Source: Streptomyces sp. NBRC 110028 (GTDB lineage: Bacteria; Actinomycetota; Actinomycetes; Streptomycetales; Streptomycetaceae). From it: a stretch of DNA of 64,000 bases. The position numbers and the translations under genes were made by a program. The notes beneath the pieces were generated by a model, which ran no database searches, was not told where the DNA came from, and saw nothing but the letters and a program-made list of their open reading frames with translations. The DNA lies in the NCBI RefSeq assembly GCF_001417735.1, contig NZ_BBUZ01000023.1:843570-907569 (forward strand). Reading direction: 5' to 3'. Below are positions 35,060 to 44,606 of this stretch, piece by piece; the first letter of the stretch is position 1; the number at the start of each line of letters is the position of its first letter.

Positions 35060-35655
35060 CCCTGTTCAAGCGTGACGACGACCGCCTCGGCGGCTTCGCC
35101 CTGCGCACCCTCGACCCGCAGGCCGACGCCCCGCTGCTGCACCGCTGGGTGACCCACCCCAAGGCGTCGTACTGGATGATGCGCGACGCGAGCCTCGCCG
35201 ACGTCGAGGCCGAGTACCGCAGGATCGCCGACCACCCGCACCACGAGGCCTTCATCGGCCTGCACGAGGGCGAACCCGCCTTCCTCGCCGAGCGCTACCA
35301 CCCGGCCGAGGTCGAGCTGGTGGGGCTGTACGAGCCCCGGAAGGGCGACATCGGCATGCACTTCCTGTGCGCGCCGACCGACACCCCGGTGCACGGCTTC
35401 ACCCTCGCCGTGATCACCACCGTCATGGAGTTCTGCTTCGAGGACCCCGCCGTGCGGCGCGTCGTCGTCGAGCCCGACGTCCGCAACGCGGCGGTGCACG
35501 CGCTGAACGCAGCGGTCGGCTTCGACGTCGTCGAGAAGATCGCCAAACCGGAGAAGGACGCCTACCTCAGTACCTGCACGCGCGAACGCTTCGTCGCCGC
35601 CCGCGCCGCCCGCGCCGCCCGCGCCGCCCGCGCCGCCCAAGGAGTATCCCGATGA
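35056..35655 (+). CDS. desC: N-hydroxycadaverine acyltransferase DesC
   Basis: DesC acylates N-hydroxycadaverine with succinyl- or acetyl-CoA. The 199-aa GNAT/IucB-like protein has [38 protein letters not shown] and [20 protein letters not shown]. The C-terminus ends in an Ala-Arg-Ala repeat ([15 protein letters not shown]) encoded by 9-bp tandem repeats at 35598-35638, beyond the fold and probably dispensable. Start and stop both overlap neighbouring des genes by 4 nt. Confidence 0.94.
   Translation: MTLFKRDDDRLGGFALRTLDPQADAPLLHRWVTHPKASYWMMRDASLADVEAEYRRIADHPHHEAFIGLHEGEPAFLAERYHPAEVELVGLYEPRKGDIGMHFLCAPTDTPVHGFTLAVITTVMEFCFEDPAVRRVVVEPDVRNAAVHALNAAVGFDVVEKIAKPEKDAYLSTCTRERFVAARAARAARAARAAQGVSR
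35598..35638 (+). repeat. Tandem 9-bp repeats at the desC 3' end
   Basis: CGCCGCCCG is repeated about 4.5 times, encoding the Ala/Arg tail of DesC. Copy changes keep frame, so the tail length may vary among strains. Confidence 0.85.
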
Positions 35656-37442
35656 GCCCCCGCGACGCCGTCGCCCATCTCACCCCCGACCTGTGGGAGC
35701 GGGCGGGCCGCCTCCTCACCGCCAAAGCACTCGCCGAATTCACGCACGAGCGCCTGCTGAAGCCCGCACTCGGCGACGACGGCCGGTACGCCGTCCACAG
35801 CGACGACAGCGCGGTCACCTACCGCTTCGCCGCCCGCGTCCTCACCCTCGACCACTGGCTGGTCGACGCGGACAGCATCACCCGCCACGACCGCGACGGC
35901 ACCGAGCGCCCGCTGGACGCCCTCGACTTCTTCCTCGAACTGCGCGGCGCCCTCGGCCTCAGCGACGACATCCTCCCCGTCTACCTCGAAGAGATCAGCT
36001 CCACCCTCTCCGGTACGGCCTACAAGCTGGCCGCCGCGCCAGCCGACGCGGCCCAGCTCGCCAAGTCCGGCTTCCAGGAGATCGAGACGGGGATGACCGA
36101 GGGCCACCCCTGCTTCGTCGCCAACAACGGCCGCCTCGGCTTCGGCATCCACGAATACCTCTCGTACGCCCCGGAGACCGCGAGCCCCGTCCAGCTGGTC
36201 TGGCTGGCCGCCCACCGCGACCACTCCACCTTCACCGCCTCCTTTGACCTCGACTACGACGCACTGGTCCGCGCCGAGCTGAGCGAGGAGACCCGGACCC
36301 GCTTCGCGGACACGCTCAGCGGCCTCGGCCTCGACATCGCCGACTACCACCTGCTGCCGGTGCACCCCTGGCAGTGGTGGAACAAGCTGTCCGTCAGCTT
36401 CGCCGCCGAGGTCGCGCAAGCGCGCCTGGTCTGGCTCGGCCCCGGCGAGGACGCATACCTCGCGCAGCAGTCCATCCGTACCTTCTTCAACACCAGCGAC
36501 CCGTCCAAGCACTATGTGAAGACCGCCCTGTCGGTCCTCAACATGGGCTTCATGCGGGGCTTGTCGGCCGCCTACATGGAGGCCACCCCGGCCATCAACG
36601 ACTGGCTCGCCGGACTGATCTCCTCCGACGAGATCTTCCGGGCCGCCCGTTTCTCGATCATCCGCGAGCGCGCCGCGATCGGCTACCACCACCGCCAGTA
36701 CGAGGCGGCCACCAACCGGTACTCCCCGTACCGGAAGATGCTCGCCGCCCTGTGGCGCGAAAGCCCCGTACCATCGCTGGAGCCCGGCCAGCGCCTCGCC
36801 ACCATGGCCTCCCTCCTCCACCGCGACCCGGGCGGCGGCTCCTTCGTCAGCGCCCTCATCGAGGAGTCCGGCCTCACCCCGGCGGCCTGGCTCCGCCGCT
36901 ACCTGGACGCCTACCTCATCCCGGTGCTGCACAGCTTCTACGCGTACGACCTGGTGTTCATGCCGCACGGCGAAAACGTCATCCTGGTCATCGAAGGCGG
37001 CGCCGTCCAGCGGGTGATCTTCAAGGACATCGCCGAGGAGATCGCCGTCATGGACCCGGACGCGGTCCTCCCCCCGGCCGTCGAGCGCATCCGCGCGGAC
37101 GTCCCCGAGGACAAGAAGCTGCTGTCCGTCTTCACCGACGTCTTCGACTGCTTCCTGCGTTTCCTCAACGGCATCCTCGTCACCGACGGGCTGGTCGAGG
37201 AGGACACCTTCTGGCAGACGGTCGCCGACACCGTCCTGGCCTACCAGCGGTCCGTCCCCCACCTCGCGGACAAGTTCACGCAGTACGACATGTTCGCCGA
37301 GGACTTCGCGCTGTCCTGCCTCAACCGGCTCCAGCTGCGCAACAACCGCGAGATGGTCGACCTCCAGGACCCGGCGGGCGCGCTCCAGCTGATCGGCACC
37401 CTGAAGAACCCGATCGCGCCGTTCCGTACGACGCAGACCTGA
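35652..37442 (+). CDS. desD: Desferrioxamine synthetase DesD (IucA/IucC family)
   Basis: DesD is an NRPS-independent siderophore synthetase that ATP-dependently trimerises and cyclises N-hydroxy-N-succinylcadaverine to desferrioxamine. The 596-aa protein has HPCFVANNGRLGFGIHEYLS, LLPVHPWQWWNKLSV, the adenylate-binding QQSIRTFFNTSDPSKHYVK and FMPHGENVILVIEGG. Length is normal. ATG 35652 overlaps the desC stop. A terminator at 37452-37489 ends the operon. Confidence 0.96.
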   Translation: MSPRDAVAHLTPDLWERAGRLLTAKALAEFTHERLLKPALGDDGRYAVHSDDSAVTYRFAARVLTLDHWLVDADSITRHDRDGTERPLDALDFFLELRGALGLSDDILPVYLEEISSTLSGTAYKLAAAPADAAQLAKSGFQEIETGMTEGHPCFVANNGRLGFGIHEYLSYAPETASPVQLVWLAAHRDHSTFTASFDLDYDALVRAELSEETRTRFADTLSGLGLDIADYHLLPVHPWQWWNKLSVSFAAEVAQARLVWLGPGEDAYLAQQSIRTFFNTSDPSKHYVKTALSVLNMGFMRGLSAAYMEATPAINDWLAGLISSDEIFRAARFSIIRERAAIGYHHRQYEAATNRYSPYRKMLAALWRESPVPSLEPGQRLATMASLLHRDPGGGSFVSALIEESGLTPAAWLRRYLDAYLIPVLHSFYAYDLVFMPHGENVILVIEGGAVQRVIFKDIAEEIAVMDPDAVLPPAVERIRADVPEDKKLLSVFTDVFDCFLRFLNGILVTDGLVEEDTFWQTVADTVLAYQRSVPHLADKFTQYDMFAEDFALSCLNRLQLRNNREMVDLQDPAGALQLIGTLKNPIAPFRTTQT

Positions 37443-37451
37443 GCCCTGGAG

Positions 37452-37489
37452 CGCCGGGCACCGCCGCGGAGGCGCAGCGGCGCCCGGCG
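37452..37489 (+). terminator. Terminator of the des operon
   Basis: CGCCGGGC and GCCCGGCG, extended by CCGC/GCGG after one mismatch, form a stem of about 12 bp, 10 nt past the desD stop. Confidence 0.75.
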
Positions 37490-37612
37490 TGGGAAGGGCG
37501 AGCGTTGATCGTCGCGTCCTGGGTATGAGGCCGGGCTTGGCGTAGCGCGCGGCCTCGGGCCGCCCACCACCGAAGCAGTGAGCGGCCCGGTTCCTACGAT
37601 CTCGACATGGGG

Positions 37613-39202
37613 TCAGCCGAGGGTGATCGAACGGGCGAAGGTGGCGTCGATCTCCTGGGCGATTTCGTTGAGTACGTCGGCGGGGACGTCGCTGTCGACG
37701 TTCAGGACGGCGAGCGTCTCACCGCCCGGCACGGATCGGGAGACCTGCATGCCTGCGATGTTGATGCCCGACTCGCCGAGTACGTGGCCGACGGTGCCGA
37801 CGATGCCGGGCCGGTCCTCGTACCGCAAGAAGATCAGGTGGTCGCTGACCGGGAGGTCGATGGTGTGCCGGCCCACCGACACGATCTTCTGGATGTTCCT
37901 GGGGCCGGCCAGGGTGCCGGAGATGGCGACCTGCTCACCGCTGTTCAGGGTGCCGCGGACGGTCACCATATGGTGGTGGTCGGGGGACTTCGAGCTGGTG
38001 GTGTGGCGCACAGCGACCCTGCGTTCCTGCGCGAGCAGCGGTGCGTTGACGTAGGAAACCGCCTGGTCGACGACGCTCTCGAAGACGCCCTTGAGCGCGG
38101 AGAGTTCCAGCACCTTGACGTTGTGCCGGGTGATGTCGCCGTACACCTCGACATCGAGCCGGACCGCGACCTCGCCGGCCAGGGCGGTGAAGATCCGGCC
38201 GAGGTTCGCGGCGAGCGGCACGCAGGGGCGGACATCCTCGGCGATGACGCCGCCTTCGACATTGACCGCGTCCGGGACCAGCTCTCCCGCGAGCGCCAGC
38301 CGCACGGACTCGGCGACGGCGATGCCCGCCTTCTCCTGGGCCTCATCGGTCGAGGCACCCAGGTGGGGGGTGGCCACGACGTTGTCGAACTCGAAGAGCG
38401 GGGAGTCGGTGCACGGCTCCTGGAGGAAGACGTCCAGTCCCGCGGCGGCGACGCGGCCCTCCTTGAGCGCGCTGGCCAGGGCCTGCTCGTCGACGATCCC
38501 GCCGCGCGCGGCGTTGACGATCCGCACCTCGGGCTTGACCTTGTGCAGTGCCTCGTCGCCGATCAGGCCGACGGTCTCAGGCGTCTTCGGGAGGTGGACC
38601 GTGATGAAGTCGGAGACCTCCAGCAGCTCATCGAGCGAGAGGAGCTTGACGCCCAGCCGCGCGGCGCGCGCGGGCTGCACGTACGGGTCGTACGCGACGA
38701 TCTTCATCCCGAAGGCGGACATGCGCTGGGCCACCAGGACGCCGATGCGGCCGAGGCCGACGACGCCGAGGGTCTTCTCGCTCAGCTCCACACCGGTGTA
38801 CTCGCTGCGCTTCCACTCGCCGTTCTTCAGCGCGGCGTTCGCCTGCGGAATGTTGCGGGCGGTGGCGACCAGCAGGCCGCAGGCCAGCTCGGCGGCGGTG
38901 ACGATGTTGGACGTCGGCGCGTTGACGACCATGACGCCCGCCTTGGTGGCGGCCGAGACGTCGACGTTGTCGAGGCCGACCCCGGCGCGGGCGACGAGCT
39001 TCAGCTTCTTGGCGGCGGCGATGGCCTCCGCATCGACCTTGGTCGCGCTTCGCACCAGGATCGCGTCGACATCCGCGATCGCGGGGAGGAGTTCGGCTCG
39101 ATCGGCGCCGTTGCAGAGCCGGATCTCGAAGTCCGGGCCCAGGGCGCCGACCGTGGCGGGCGACAGCTTTTCAGCCAGGAGTACGACAGGTTTCGGGCTC
39201 AC
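37613..39202 (-). CDS. serA: D-3-phosphoglycerate dehydrogenase
   Basis: SerA oxidises 3-phosphoglycerate at the start of serine synthesis. The 529-aa long-form enzyme has NAD-binding TLGVVGLGRIGVLVAQRM, catalytic-site NAARGGIVDEQAL (Arg), FLQEPCTDSPLFEFDNVVAT and PHLGAST (His). The intervening domain is followed by a C-terminal ACT domain (LRYEDRPGIVGTVGHVLGES) that normally senses serine. It is convergent with the des operon and precedes the MFS/cysteine-synthase-like pair on the same strand, separated by 130 bp. Confidence 0.96.
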   Translation of the reverse strand: MSPKPVVLLAEKLSPATVGALGPDFEIRLCNGADRAELLPAIADVDAILVRSATKVDAEAIAAAKKLKLVARAGVGLDNVDVSAATKAGVMVVNAPTSNIVTAAELACGLLVATARNIPQANAALKNGEWKRSEYTGVELSEKTLGVVGLGRIGVLVAQRMSAFGMKIVAYDPYVQPARAARLGVKLLSLDELLEVSDFITVHLPKTPETVGLIGDEALHKVKPEVRIVNAARGGIVDEQALASALKEGRVAAAGLDVFLQEPCTDSPLFEFDNVVATPHLGASTDEAQEKAGIAVAESVRLALAGELVPDAVNVEGGVIAEDVRPCVPLAANLGRIFTALAGEVAVRLDVEVYGDITRHNVKVLELSALKGVFESVVDQAVSYVNAPLLAQERRVAVRHTTSSKSPDHHHMVTVRGTLNSGEQVAISGTLAGPRNIQKIVSVGRHTIDLPVSDHLIFLRYEDRPGIVGTVGHVLGESGINIAGMQVSRSVPGGETLAVLNVDSDVPADVLNEIAQEIDATFARSITLG

Positions 39203-39331
39203 GGTGAATGCAAATCCCTACGGGTTCGTTGAGGAACGGCCGCCTCGGCGGCCGCGTACGGCGGCGGCTTCGACGCATGGGCGGCAGGGAGGACGAAGGA
39301 AAGCTCGTCCCCCCTGCGGCAGGACCATCGG

Positions 39332-40660
39332 TCAGGCAGACACCGACGCGGGCTGTGTCTCGCGTACCGGCGGCGCGAGGCGGCCGGTACGGTGCAGTCC
39401 GTACAGGGCGGCGGCACAGGCCAGGCCGAGTGCGCAGAGCACGATCCACGGGAGCGCGGAGACACCGGCCGCGCGGGCGGCGTCCAGAGAGGCCCCGGTC
39501 AGCAGGTTCCCGAGTGTGATGCCGACACCGCAGATGGTGTTGTAGAGCCCGTAGTGCGTGGCGACGAGGCGGTCACCGGAGAGCCGGACGATGGTGTCCA
39601 TCTCGAACGGGTAGGCGATCATCGTCCCCACCGCCAGGAGCAGAGCGGAGAGCGCGGGCGGCACGGCCGCGAGCAGCCACAGCCCCACTCCGCCCGCCGG
39701 CACGGGCACGGCCGTCGGCACCAGCAGGGGCAGGAACGCCACGCCCATGGTGAACAGCCCCCAGGCAAGGGCCCGGCCCGGCTCCATGCGGGCCTTGCAC
39801 CACGCGGTCACCTTGGTCTGGAAGAGGATCGTGCTCAAGCCCGAAACAGCGAAGAGCATCGCAACCGCCGCTGTCCCGGACGTTCCGTCGCCGCCCAGGC
39901 GCCGCACTTCCAGCGGCAGAGCGAGATAGACCTGGAACTGCATGACGTAGAAGCCGATCATGGCGACCGAGAACAGCAGGAACGGCCGGTTGGCCACGAT
40001 GGTGCGCCACTGGGACAGCACGCCGTCCTGCCGGCCGCTTCCCTTGGTGGTCGGCGCGTCGTCTGCCCGGCGGGCGGGCAGACTGCGCATCTGGACGATA
40101 CTCAGCAGCGCGAAGATGGCGGCCGACACCAGGCAGGCGACGCGGAAGTCGACACCGGTGAGCACCATGCCGACGAGGGGCCCGAGCAGGATGCCGGCCT
40201 GGTAGAAGATGTTGAACAGCCCGAACGCTTCGACCCTGCGCTCCCCGGCGTCCGCCGCCAGATAGGCCCTCACCGCCGGGTTGAACAGGGCGCCCGCCAG
40301 CCCGGTCGCCGCGGATGCGGCGAGCAGCGCGGGCAGCGCGTCCACCAGTCCGAGGGTCGCGAAGCCGACGATACGGAGCATCAGCCCGGCGATGATCAGA
40401 GGTTTGTAGCCGAGCCGGTCGGCCAGGGTTCCGCCGACCAGGAACATGCCCTGCTGGCTGAAGTTACGTATGCCGAGCACGAGTCCGACGGCCCAGCCGG
40501 CCAGCCCGACCGTGCCGGACAGGTGCGCGGCCAAGTACGGCATCAGCATGTAGAAGCCGAGATTGATGGAGAACTGATTCACCATCAACAACTGGACACT
40601 GCGCGGATAGGAGCGCATCTGCGCCAGGGTTCCCCCGGAACGTGACTGCCGGCCCATCAC
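39332..40660 (-). CDS. MFS transporter coupled to a cysteine-synthase-like enzyme
   Basis: The 442-aa protein has 12 predicted helices. Near residue 80 lies [20 protein letters not shown], the MFS motif A, and [19 protein letters not shown] is typical of MdtH/YajR-type exporters. GTG 40660 overlaps the upstream enzyme's TGA (an ATG follows at once at 40657), so the pump is translationally coupled to the PLP enzyme. This suggests it exports that enzyme's product or a related amino acid, but no substrate is established. Confidence 0.88.
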   Translation of the reverse strand: MMGRQSRSGGTLAQMRSYPRSVQLLMVNQFSINLGFYMLMPYLAAHLSGTVGLAGWAVGLVLGIRNFSQQGMFLVGGTLADRLGYKPLIIAGLMLRIVGFATLGLVDALPALLAASAATGLAGALFNPAVRAYLAADAGERRVEAFGLFNIFYQAGILLGPLVGMVLTGVDFRVACLVSAAIFALLSIVQMRSLPARRADDAPTTKGSGRQDGVLSQWRTIVANRPFLLFSVAMIGFYVMQFQVYLALPLEVRRLGGDGTSGTAAVAMLFAVSGLSTILFQTKVTAWCKARMEPGRALAWGLFTMGVAFLPLLVPTAVPVPAGGVGLWLLAAVPPALSALLLAVGTMIAYPFEMDTIVRLSGDRLVATHYGLYNTICGVGITLGNLLTGASLDAARAAGVSALPWIVLCALGLACAAALYGLHRTGRLAPPVRETQPASVSA

Positions 40661-41802
40661 CGGTCTCCCTCCACCTGGGGGTCGAACTCAGGGAGCTGGG
40701 CGGCGTCGTGCTCCTGCACCGGATCGGACAGGGTGAGCGGGTCGACCACGGTGGTGCACCGGGTCCAGCGGCTGACTTCCTTCTCGTCCAGGCGGCCGAT
40801 GGTTTCCGGTTCGACGGGCGGCGGAGAGCCGAGCAGACCGTGGGCGGCGCAGTAGTCGTCGTCGTAGACCGTGCCGAGATAGCGTTGCGGGCCGTCGGGG
40901 AAGATCGCCGCGATCTTCGTGTCCGCGGGCAGGGTGCGGGCCAGCCAGCCCGCCACCAGGGCGACCGCGCCGACGCTCCAGCCGCCGGTGGCGTAGTGGG
41001 AGGCGGCGAGCCGGCGGCAGGTCCACACCGCGTCGGCCGGCGCCACCCAGTGCACCTCGCTGAAGTTGTCGTAGGCGACGTTGCGGGGGTAGATGCTCGA
41101 ACCCAGGCCGCGCATCAGCCGGGTGCGGGCGGGCTGCCCGAAGATGGTCGAGCCGATGGTGTCGACGCCGACGAGCTTCAGCTCCGGATACAGGGCCTGC
41201 AGCACCCGGGAGACGCCGGCGGAGTGGCCGCCGGTACCCACGCTGCACACCAGCACGTCGATGTGGCCCAGTTCGGAGGCCAGCTCCAGCGCGAGCGGGG
41301 TGTAGGCGGTGGTGTTGTCGGGATTGTTGTACTGGTCGGGACACCACGAGCCGGGGTGCTGAGCCATGAGCTGAGCCACTCGCTCGCGCCGTGCCTGCTG
41401 CCAGCCGCCGGTGGGGTGGGATTCGGAGACGACGTCGACCTGGGCTCCGTAGGTGCTCAGCAGCTGGGTCATGGACCGCTCCAGCCCCGGGTCGGTGACC
41501 AGGGTGACGGGGTGGCCGTAGACCATTCCGGCCAGGGCAAGTCCCAGGCCGAGGGTGCCGCTGGTGGACTCGATGATCCTGGCGCCGGGGCGCAGATCGC
41601 CACGGGCGCGGGCTCGCTCGACCATGTACAGGCCGGGCCGGTCCTTGATCCCGCCGGGGTTGAAACCCTCCAGCTTCGCCCAGAACCCGCGGTCAGCGGG
41701 GGTGAGGGAATCGGAGATCCGGAGAACCGGGGTGTCGCCCACGAGCCCGGACAGGGCCGAGCGGGCAGGGGGTGTGATCTCGGTCGTGGTCTGCGGGTGC
41801 AT
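40657..41802 (-). CDS. PLP-dependent cysteine-synthase-like enzyme
   Basis: The 381-aa fold-type II enzyme resembles CysK/CBS relatives. The PLP lysine is Lys53 in [11 protein letters not shown], one residue shorter than the usual NPGGS-V-K-D-R. The substrate loop is [15 protein letters not shown], where classical synthases have TSGNTG. The phosphate loop is [10 protein letters not shown]. About 60 C-terminal residues beyond the fold are unassigned. These changes suggest a reaction other than O-acetylserine sulfhydrylation, perhaps cysteine desulfhydration or another beta-replacement. It is coupled to the MFS gene and lies near serA. Confidence 0.85.
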   Translation of the reverse strand: MHPQTTTEITPPARSALSGLVGDTPVLRISDSLTPADRGFWAKLEGFNPGGIKDRPGLYMVERARARGDLRPGARIIESTSGTLGLGLALAGMVYGHPVTLVTDPGLERSMTQLLSTYGAQVDVVSESHPTGGWQQARRERVAQLMAQHPGSWCPDQYNNPDNTTAYTPLALELASELGHIDVLVCSVGTGGHSAGVSRVLQALYPELKLVGVDTIGSTIFGQPARTRLMRGLGSSIYPRNVAYDNFSEVHWVAPADAVWTCRRLAASHYATGGWSVGAVALVAGWLARTLPADTKIAAIFPDGPQRYLGTVYDDDYCAAHGLLGSPPPVEPETIGRLDEKEVSRWTRCTTVVDPLTLSDPVQEHDAAQLPEFDPQVEGDR

Positions 41803-41923
41803 CTTCCGCTCTCATCGGTGGTGTGACGGGGATTCATCGGGCGTGCCGTCCGGCCCAGGAAGAGGCATCCGCCTCGGGGCCTGGTGGCAGCACGCGCGGC
41901 CCGTGCAGGCCGCGAAGGCCCGT

Positions 41924-42376
41924 CTAGATCCGCCACCGGCAGACGACGGCGAGTGTGGCGCGGCCTGAACGCCGTAGCCGTGGTCTGCTTCCTCCGTGTC
42001 GAGCGACCCACTGCCGCCCGGCCACGGTGGCAGTCACCCCGGCCGCCATTCCGGCGAAGACGGCCAAAGCCGCGGCGTCGGTGAACAACTGCCGTACCCG
42101 CGGGGTCACTTGGCTGACCACGTATGGGGCGCAATGCGCACCGGAGTGTGAATGCCGTCCGTGGGGCACCGCACGCCCGGTGTCCGCCGACGCGAGCGGG
42201 ACGAGATCGGCCGAGGCCGAGGGCCGGCCCTGCGGGTGGCTGTCGTCAGCGTGCGTGGCGGAACAGCCGAACGCCCATAACAGCAAGACTCCGAGAAGGA
42301 AGACCAGCAGCCGCAGCAGCCGAGCCCTGGTAGCCGGGCGGCTGATATGAGCGCGGGAAAGGGGGTGTAACGACAC
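41924..42376 (-). CDS. Exported/membrane His-containing protein of unknown function
   Basis: The 150-aa product starts at GTG 42376 with GGAGGA just upstream; the frame is open to 42532 but without a ribosome site. One N-terminal helix (LLRLLVFLLGVLLLWAFGC) is followed by a His/Ser-rich loop HGRHSHSGAHCAPYVV and a second helix FTDAAALAVFAGMAAGVTAT before a basic tail. The His/Cys cluster and its nearness to DUF6153- and DUF305-like proteins hint at metal handling. Family not recognised with confidence. Confidence 0.65.
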   Translation of the reverse strand: MSLHPLSRAHISRPATRARLLRLLVFLLGVLLLWAFGCSATHADDSHPQGRPSASADLVPLASADTGRAVPHGRHSHSGAHCAPYVVSQVTPRVRQLFTDAAALAVFAGMAAGVTATVAGRQWVARHGGSRPRLRRSGRATLAVVCRWRI

Positions 42377-42603
42377 GGGTCCTCCGGGGAGCGGCCGCCG
42401 CTCCCACGGCGCGGGGAGGGAGCGGCGAATCGGAATCAGCAGGCATCCGAGCAGGCAGGCGCCGAGGAGCGGTCCGTTCAAACGCGAGGAAGCGTTGCCA
42501 CGGACGTCCAGGGAGCCGGGAACTGACCGCACGTGGCCGACCCGTCCCGCAGGGCGGTGCTGTCATCTCGCAGGAGAGCGGCGGCCAGTCGGTACGCCGG
42601 AAT

Positions 42604-43074
42604 CTAGACCTGCTGCACCACGGAGACTCTCGAATCCGTCAGCGAAGGAACGGCCGACTTCGACCGGAAGCGATCGGACTTCCCCAAGGCAAACGGGCGC
42701 GTCGTTGACACACAGCCCCGTGTGGACAGATGGGGAGCGGCCAGGTAGAGGTCTTGCTGGGGCTGGCCGGAGACGCAGTCTTCAACCGGGTGGGACGAGC
42801 CGTCACCCTCGTGCTGGCCGTCGGCTGCCGCAACGTCAGGCGACGCGCTCGCGGCAGCGCTGCCTCCTCCGGCCCCGCTCGTGTGACCTTCCTGCATCAC
42901 GGCCGACGCGTGTGTGGGCGCGATCGCACCGCCCCCGGCGTGCCCCTGGGCGCTCTCAGCGCTCGCGCCGTGCGTGACCAGAACGCCGAGCACCAGCACG
43001 GCCAGCCACAGCAGACGCAACGGCCCCGCGGAGCGGGACCACAGCATGCCGGAGCGCGACCAAGCCGTAACCAT
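42604..43074 (-). CDS. DUF6153-like exported protein
   Basis: The 156-aa protein has one hydrophobic signal/anchor (LRLLWLAVLVLGVLVTHGAS) and a Gly/Ala/His-rich region. The conserved-looking SSHPVEDCVSGQPQQ segment resembles streptomycete DUF6153 proteins. ATG 43074 is preferred; an upstream TTG at 43110 has its Shine-Dalgarno too close. It is divergent from the next protein, also DUF6153-like, across an AT-rich palindrome. Function unknown; a periplasmic metal or copper link is suggested only by context. Confidence 0.72.
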   Translation of the reverse strand: MVTAWSRSGMLWSRSAGPLRLLWLAVLVLGVLVTHGASAESAQGHAGGGAIAPTHASAVMQEGHTSGAGGGSAAASASPDVAAADGQHEGDGSSHPVEDCVSGQPQQDLYLAAPHLSTRGCVSTTRPFALGKSDRFRSKSAVPSLTDSRVSVVQQV

Positions 43075-43159
43075 GCCGTGATGTAACCACTGCCCGGCGG
43101 CGCGGCGCAAACCTCCCTCGGAAACACCGACATGCGCCCGCCTCTCCGCCCGCTACCAT

Positions 43160-43179
43160 TACTATTAAAGAGCTTAGTA
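43160..43179. promoter_or_regulatory. AT-rich inverted repeat in divergent promoter
   Basis: TACTA-N10-TAGTA stands out in this very GC-rich DNA and lies between two divergent exported-protein genes. A TACCAT -10-like hexamer (43154-43159) abuts it. The repressor family is not identified. Confidence 0.5.
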
Positions 43180-43265
43180 GGTCACCCCGGCGCCCGACCC
43201 GCGCAGCTCGATCCGGGCCGCTTCGGTACCGTCGGAGAGCGGAACGCCACGGAGGGAGTCACGAC

Positions 43266-43718
43266 GTGCGTGTGAGCCGATACGTACGAACAGGAGGTGC
43301 CCTCGGGCATCTGCTGCTCGTCGTCGTGCTCGCGTTGGGCGTCTTCGTGATGCACTCGATGGGCCATCCCGACACTGCCTCCTACCCGAGCATGGGAACG
43401 GCTCACGCATCGGCCACGACCGCCCACACAGGCGGCGGCATGTCCTCGCCGCAGGCCGTTGCCGTCTCCTCGCCCTCTTCGGATTCCCATCAGGACAGCA
43501 AGGCGTCCTCCCATTCCCCGGCCATGGGGATGGACATGGCTTCGCTGTGCGTGGCCGTGCTCGGCACGTGGATTCTCGCCGGTCTTCTCCGCGCGGTTCT
43601 GAGCCGCAGGACGGACTGGCCGGCGCGGCTTCGCGATGCCGCCATGGCGCCCCTGCGCCCCAATCCCCCACCACGCAGACCGCCTGGCCTGGCTCAACTG
43701 TCAGTCCTGCGGATCTAG
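43266..43718 (+). CDS. His/Met-rich membrane protein (DUF6153-like)
   Basis: The 150-aa product begins at GTG 43266 after GGAGGGAG. It has a first helix LLLVVVLALGVFVMHSMGHP, a Ser/His/Met-rich exterior loop (HASATTAHTGGGMSS, SPAMGMDMAS) and a second helix SLCVAVLGTWILAGLLRAVL, then a basic Pro-rich tail. The Met/His pattern is common in copper-handling proteins. The DUF305 lipoprotein gene follows after 84 bp on the same strand. Confidence 0.75.
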   Translation: MRVSRYVRTGGALGHLLLVVVLALGVFVMHSMGHPDTASYPSMGTAHASATTAHTGGGMSSPQAVAVSSPSSDSHQDSKASSHSPAMGMDMASLCVAVLGTWILAGLLRAVLSRRTDWPARLRDAAMAPLRPNPPPRRPPGLAQLSVLRI

Positions 43719-43802
43719 GCCGAACGCCACCGTGGGCGGCTTGCGCTGCCCCCACCCCGTTCGCCGGCTTTTCCGCAGAACAGACACCGTGAGGTTTTCG
43801 AC

Positions 43803-44480
43803 ATGACCGCCATCAAGCGCAGCACGCTCCGTCCGCGCGCCCGCCGCATCGCTCTGGTCAGCACCGTCGCCGCCGCAGGCCTGGTCCTCGCCGCCTGTGG
43901 CAACGACGACGACATGAGCGGTATGGACCACGGGAGCAAGGGCAAGAGCTCCGCCTCGGCGAGTGCGACCACCGGGGAGAACCCCGCACCGGGCGCGTTC
44001 AACGACGCGGACGTGAAGTTCGCGCAGATGATGATCCCGCACCATGAGCAGGCCGTCGAGATGTCAAAGCTCGCCGACGACCACGCCGAGGACGCCAAGA
44101 TCAAGACCCTCGCCGGGGACATCGAGAAGGCCCAGGACCCCGAGATCAAGAAGATGAAGTCCTGGCTCAAGGCCTGGGGCAAGCCCGAGTCCGGCAGCAG
44201 CATGCCCGGCATGGACCACGGCTCCGGCAGCTCCGACAACTCGGGTATGGCCGGGATGATGTCCGACAAGGACATGAAGGAACTGAAGGCCGCCAAGGGC
44301 ACGGACTTCGACAAGAAGTTCGCGCAGATGATGATCGACCACCACAACGGGGCGATCGACATGGCCAAGGACGAGCAGAAGAACGGCAAGAACGCCACCG
44401 CGAAGAAGCTCGCCGACGATGTCGTCAAGAGCCAGAGCACCGAGGTCAAGCAGCTGCAGGGCATCCTCGACAAGCTCTGA
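43803..44480 (+). CDS. DUF305 domain lipoprotein
   Basis: The 225-aa precursor has a signal peptide ending in lipobox LVLAAC (Cys ~32) and a Met/His/Asp segment DDMSGMDHGSKG. Two related ferritin-like halves carry KFAQMMIPHHEQAVEMSKL and KFAQMMIDHHNGAIDMAKDE, linked by SMPGMDHGSGSS. DUF305 proteins such as CopM bind copper outside the membrane; the Met/His motifs fit. It is the third metal-type exported gene in a row and is followed by two alternative hairpins. Confidence 0.92.
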   Translation: MTAIKRSTLRPRARRIALVSTVAAAGLVLAACGNDDDMSGMDHGSKGKSSASASATTGENPAPGAFNDADVKFAQMMIPHHEQAVEMSKLADDHAEDAKIKTLAGDIEKAQDPEIKKMKSWLKAWGKPESGSSMPGMDHGSGSSDNSGMAGMMSDKDMKELKAAKGTDFDKKFAQMMIDHHNGAIDMAKDEQKNGKNATAKKLADDVVKSQSTEVKQLQGILDKL

Positions 44481-44498
44481 TCCGATCACACCCTGACC

Positions 44499-44566
44499 GC
44501 TCCGGGCTCAGCCGGTCACTCCGGGGAGCCCGGAGCGGCCCCCCCAACTCCTTACTGGGCCGCTCC
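44499..44566 (+). terminator. Two overlapping, mutually exclusive hairpins after DUF305 gene
   Basis: GCTCCGGGCTC/GAGCCCGGAGC (44499-44509 with 44526-44536) competes with GGAGCGGCCC/GGGCCGCTCC (44532-44541 with 44557-44566). Bases 44532-44536 belong to both stems. Either can terminate. Confidence 0.7.
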
Positions 44567-44606
44567 CGGTCATGCCTTGGCCCGCCCTCACGATTCCCGA
44601 GGACTC

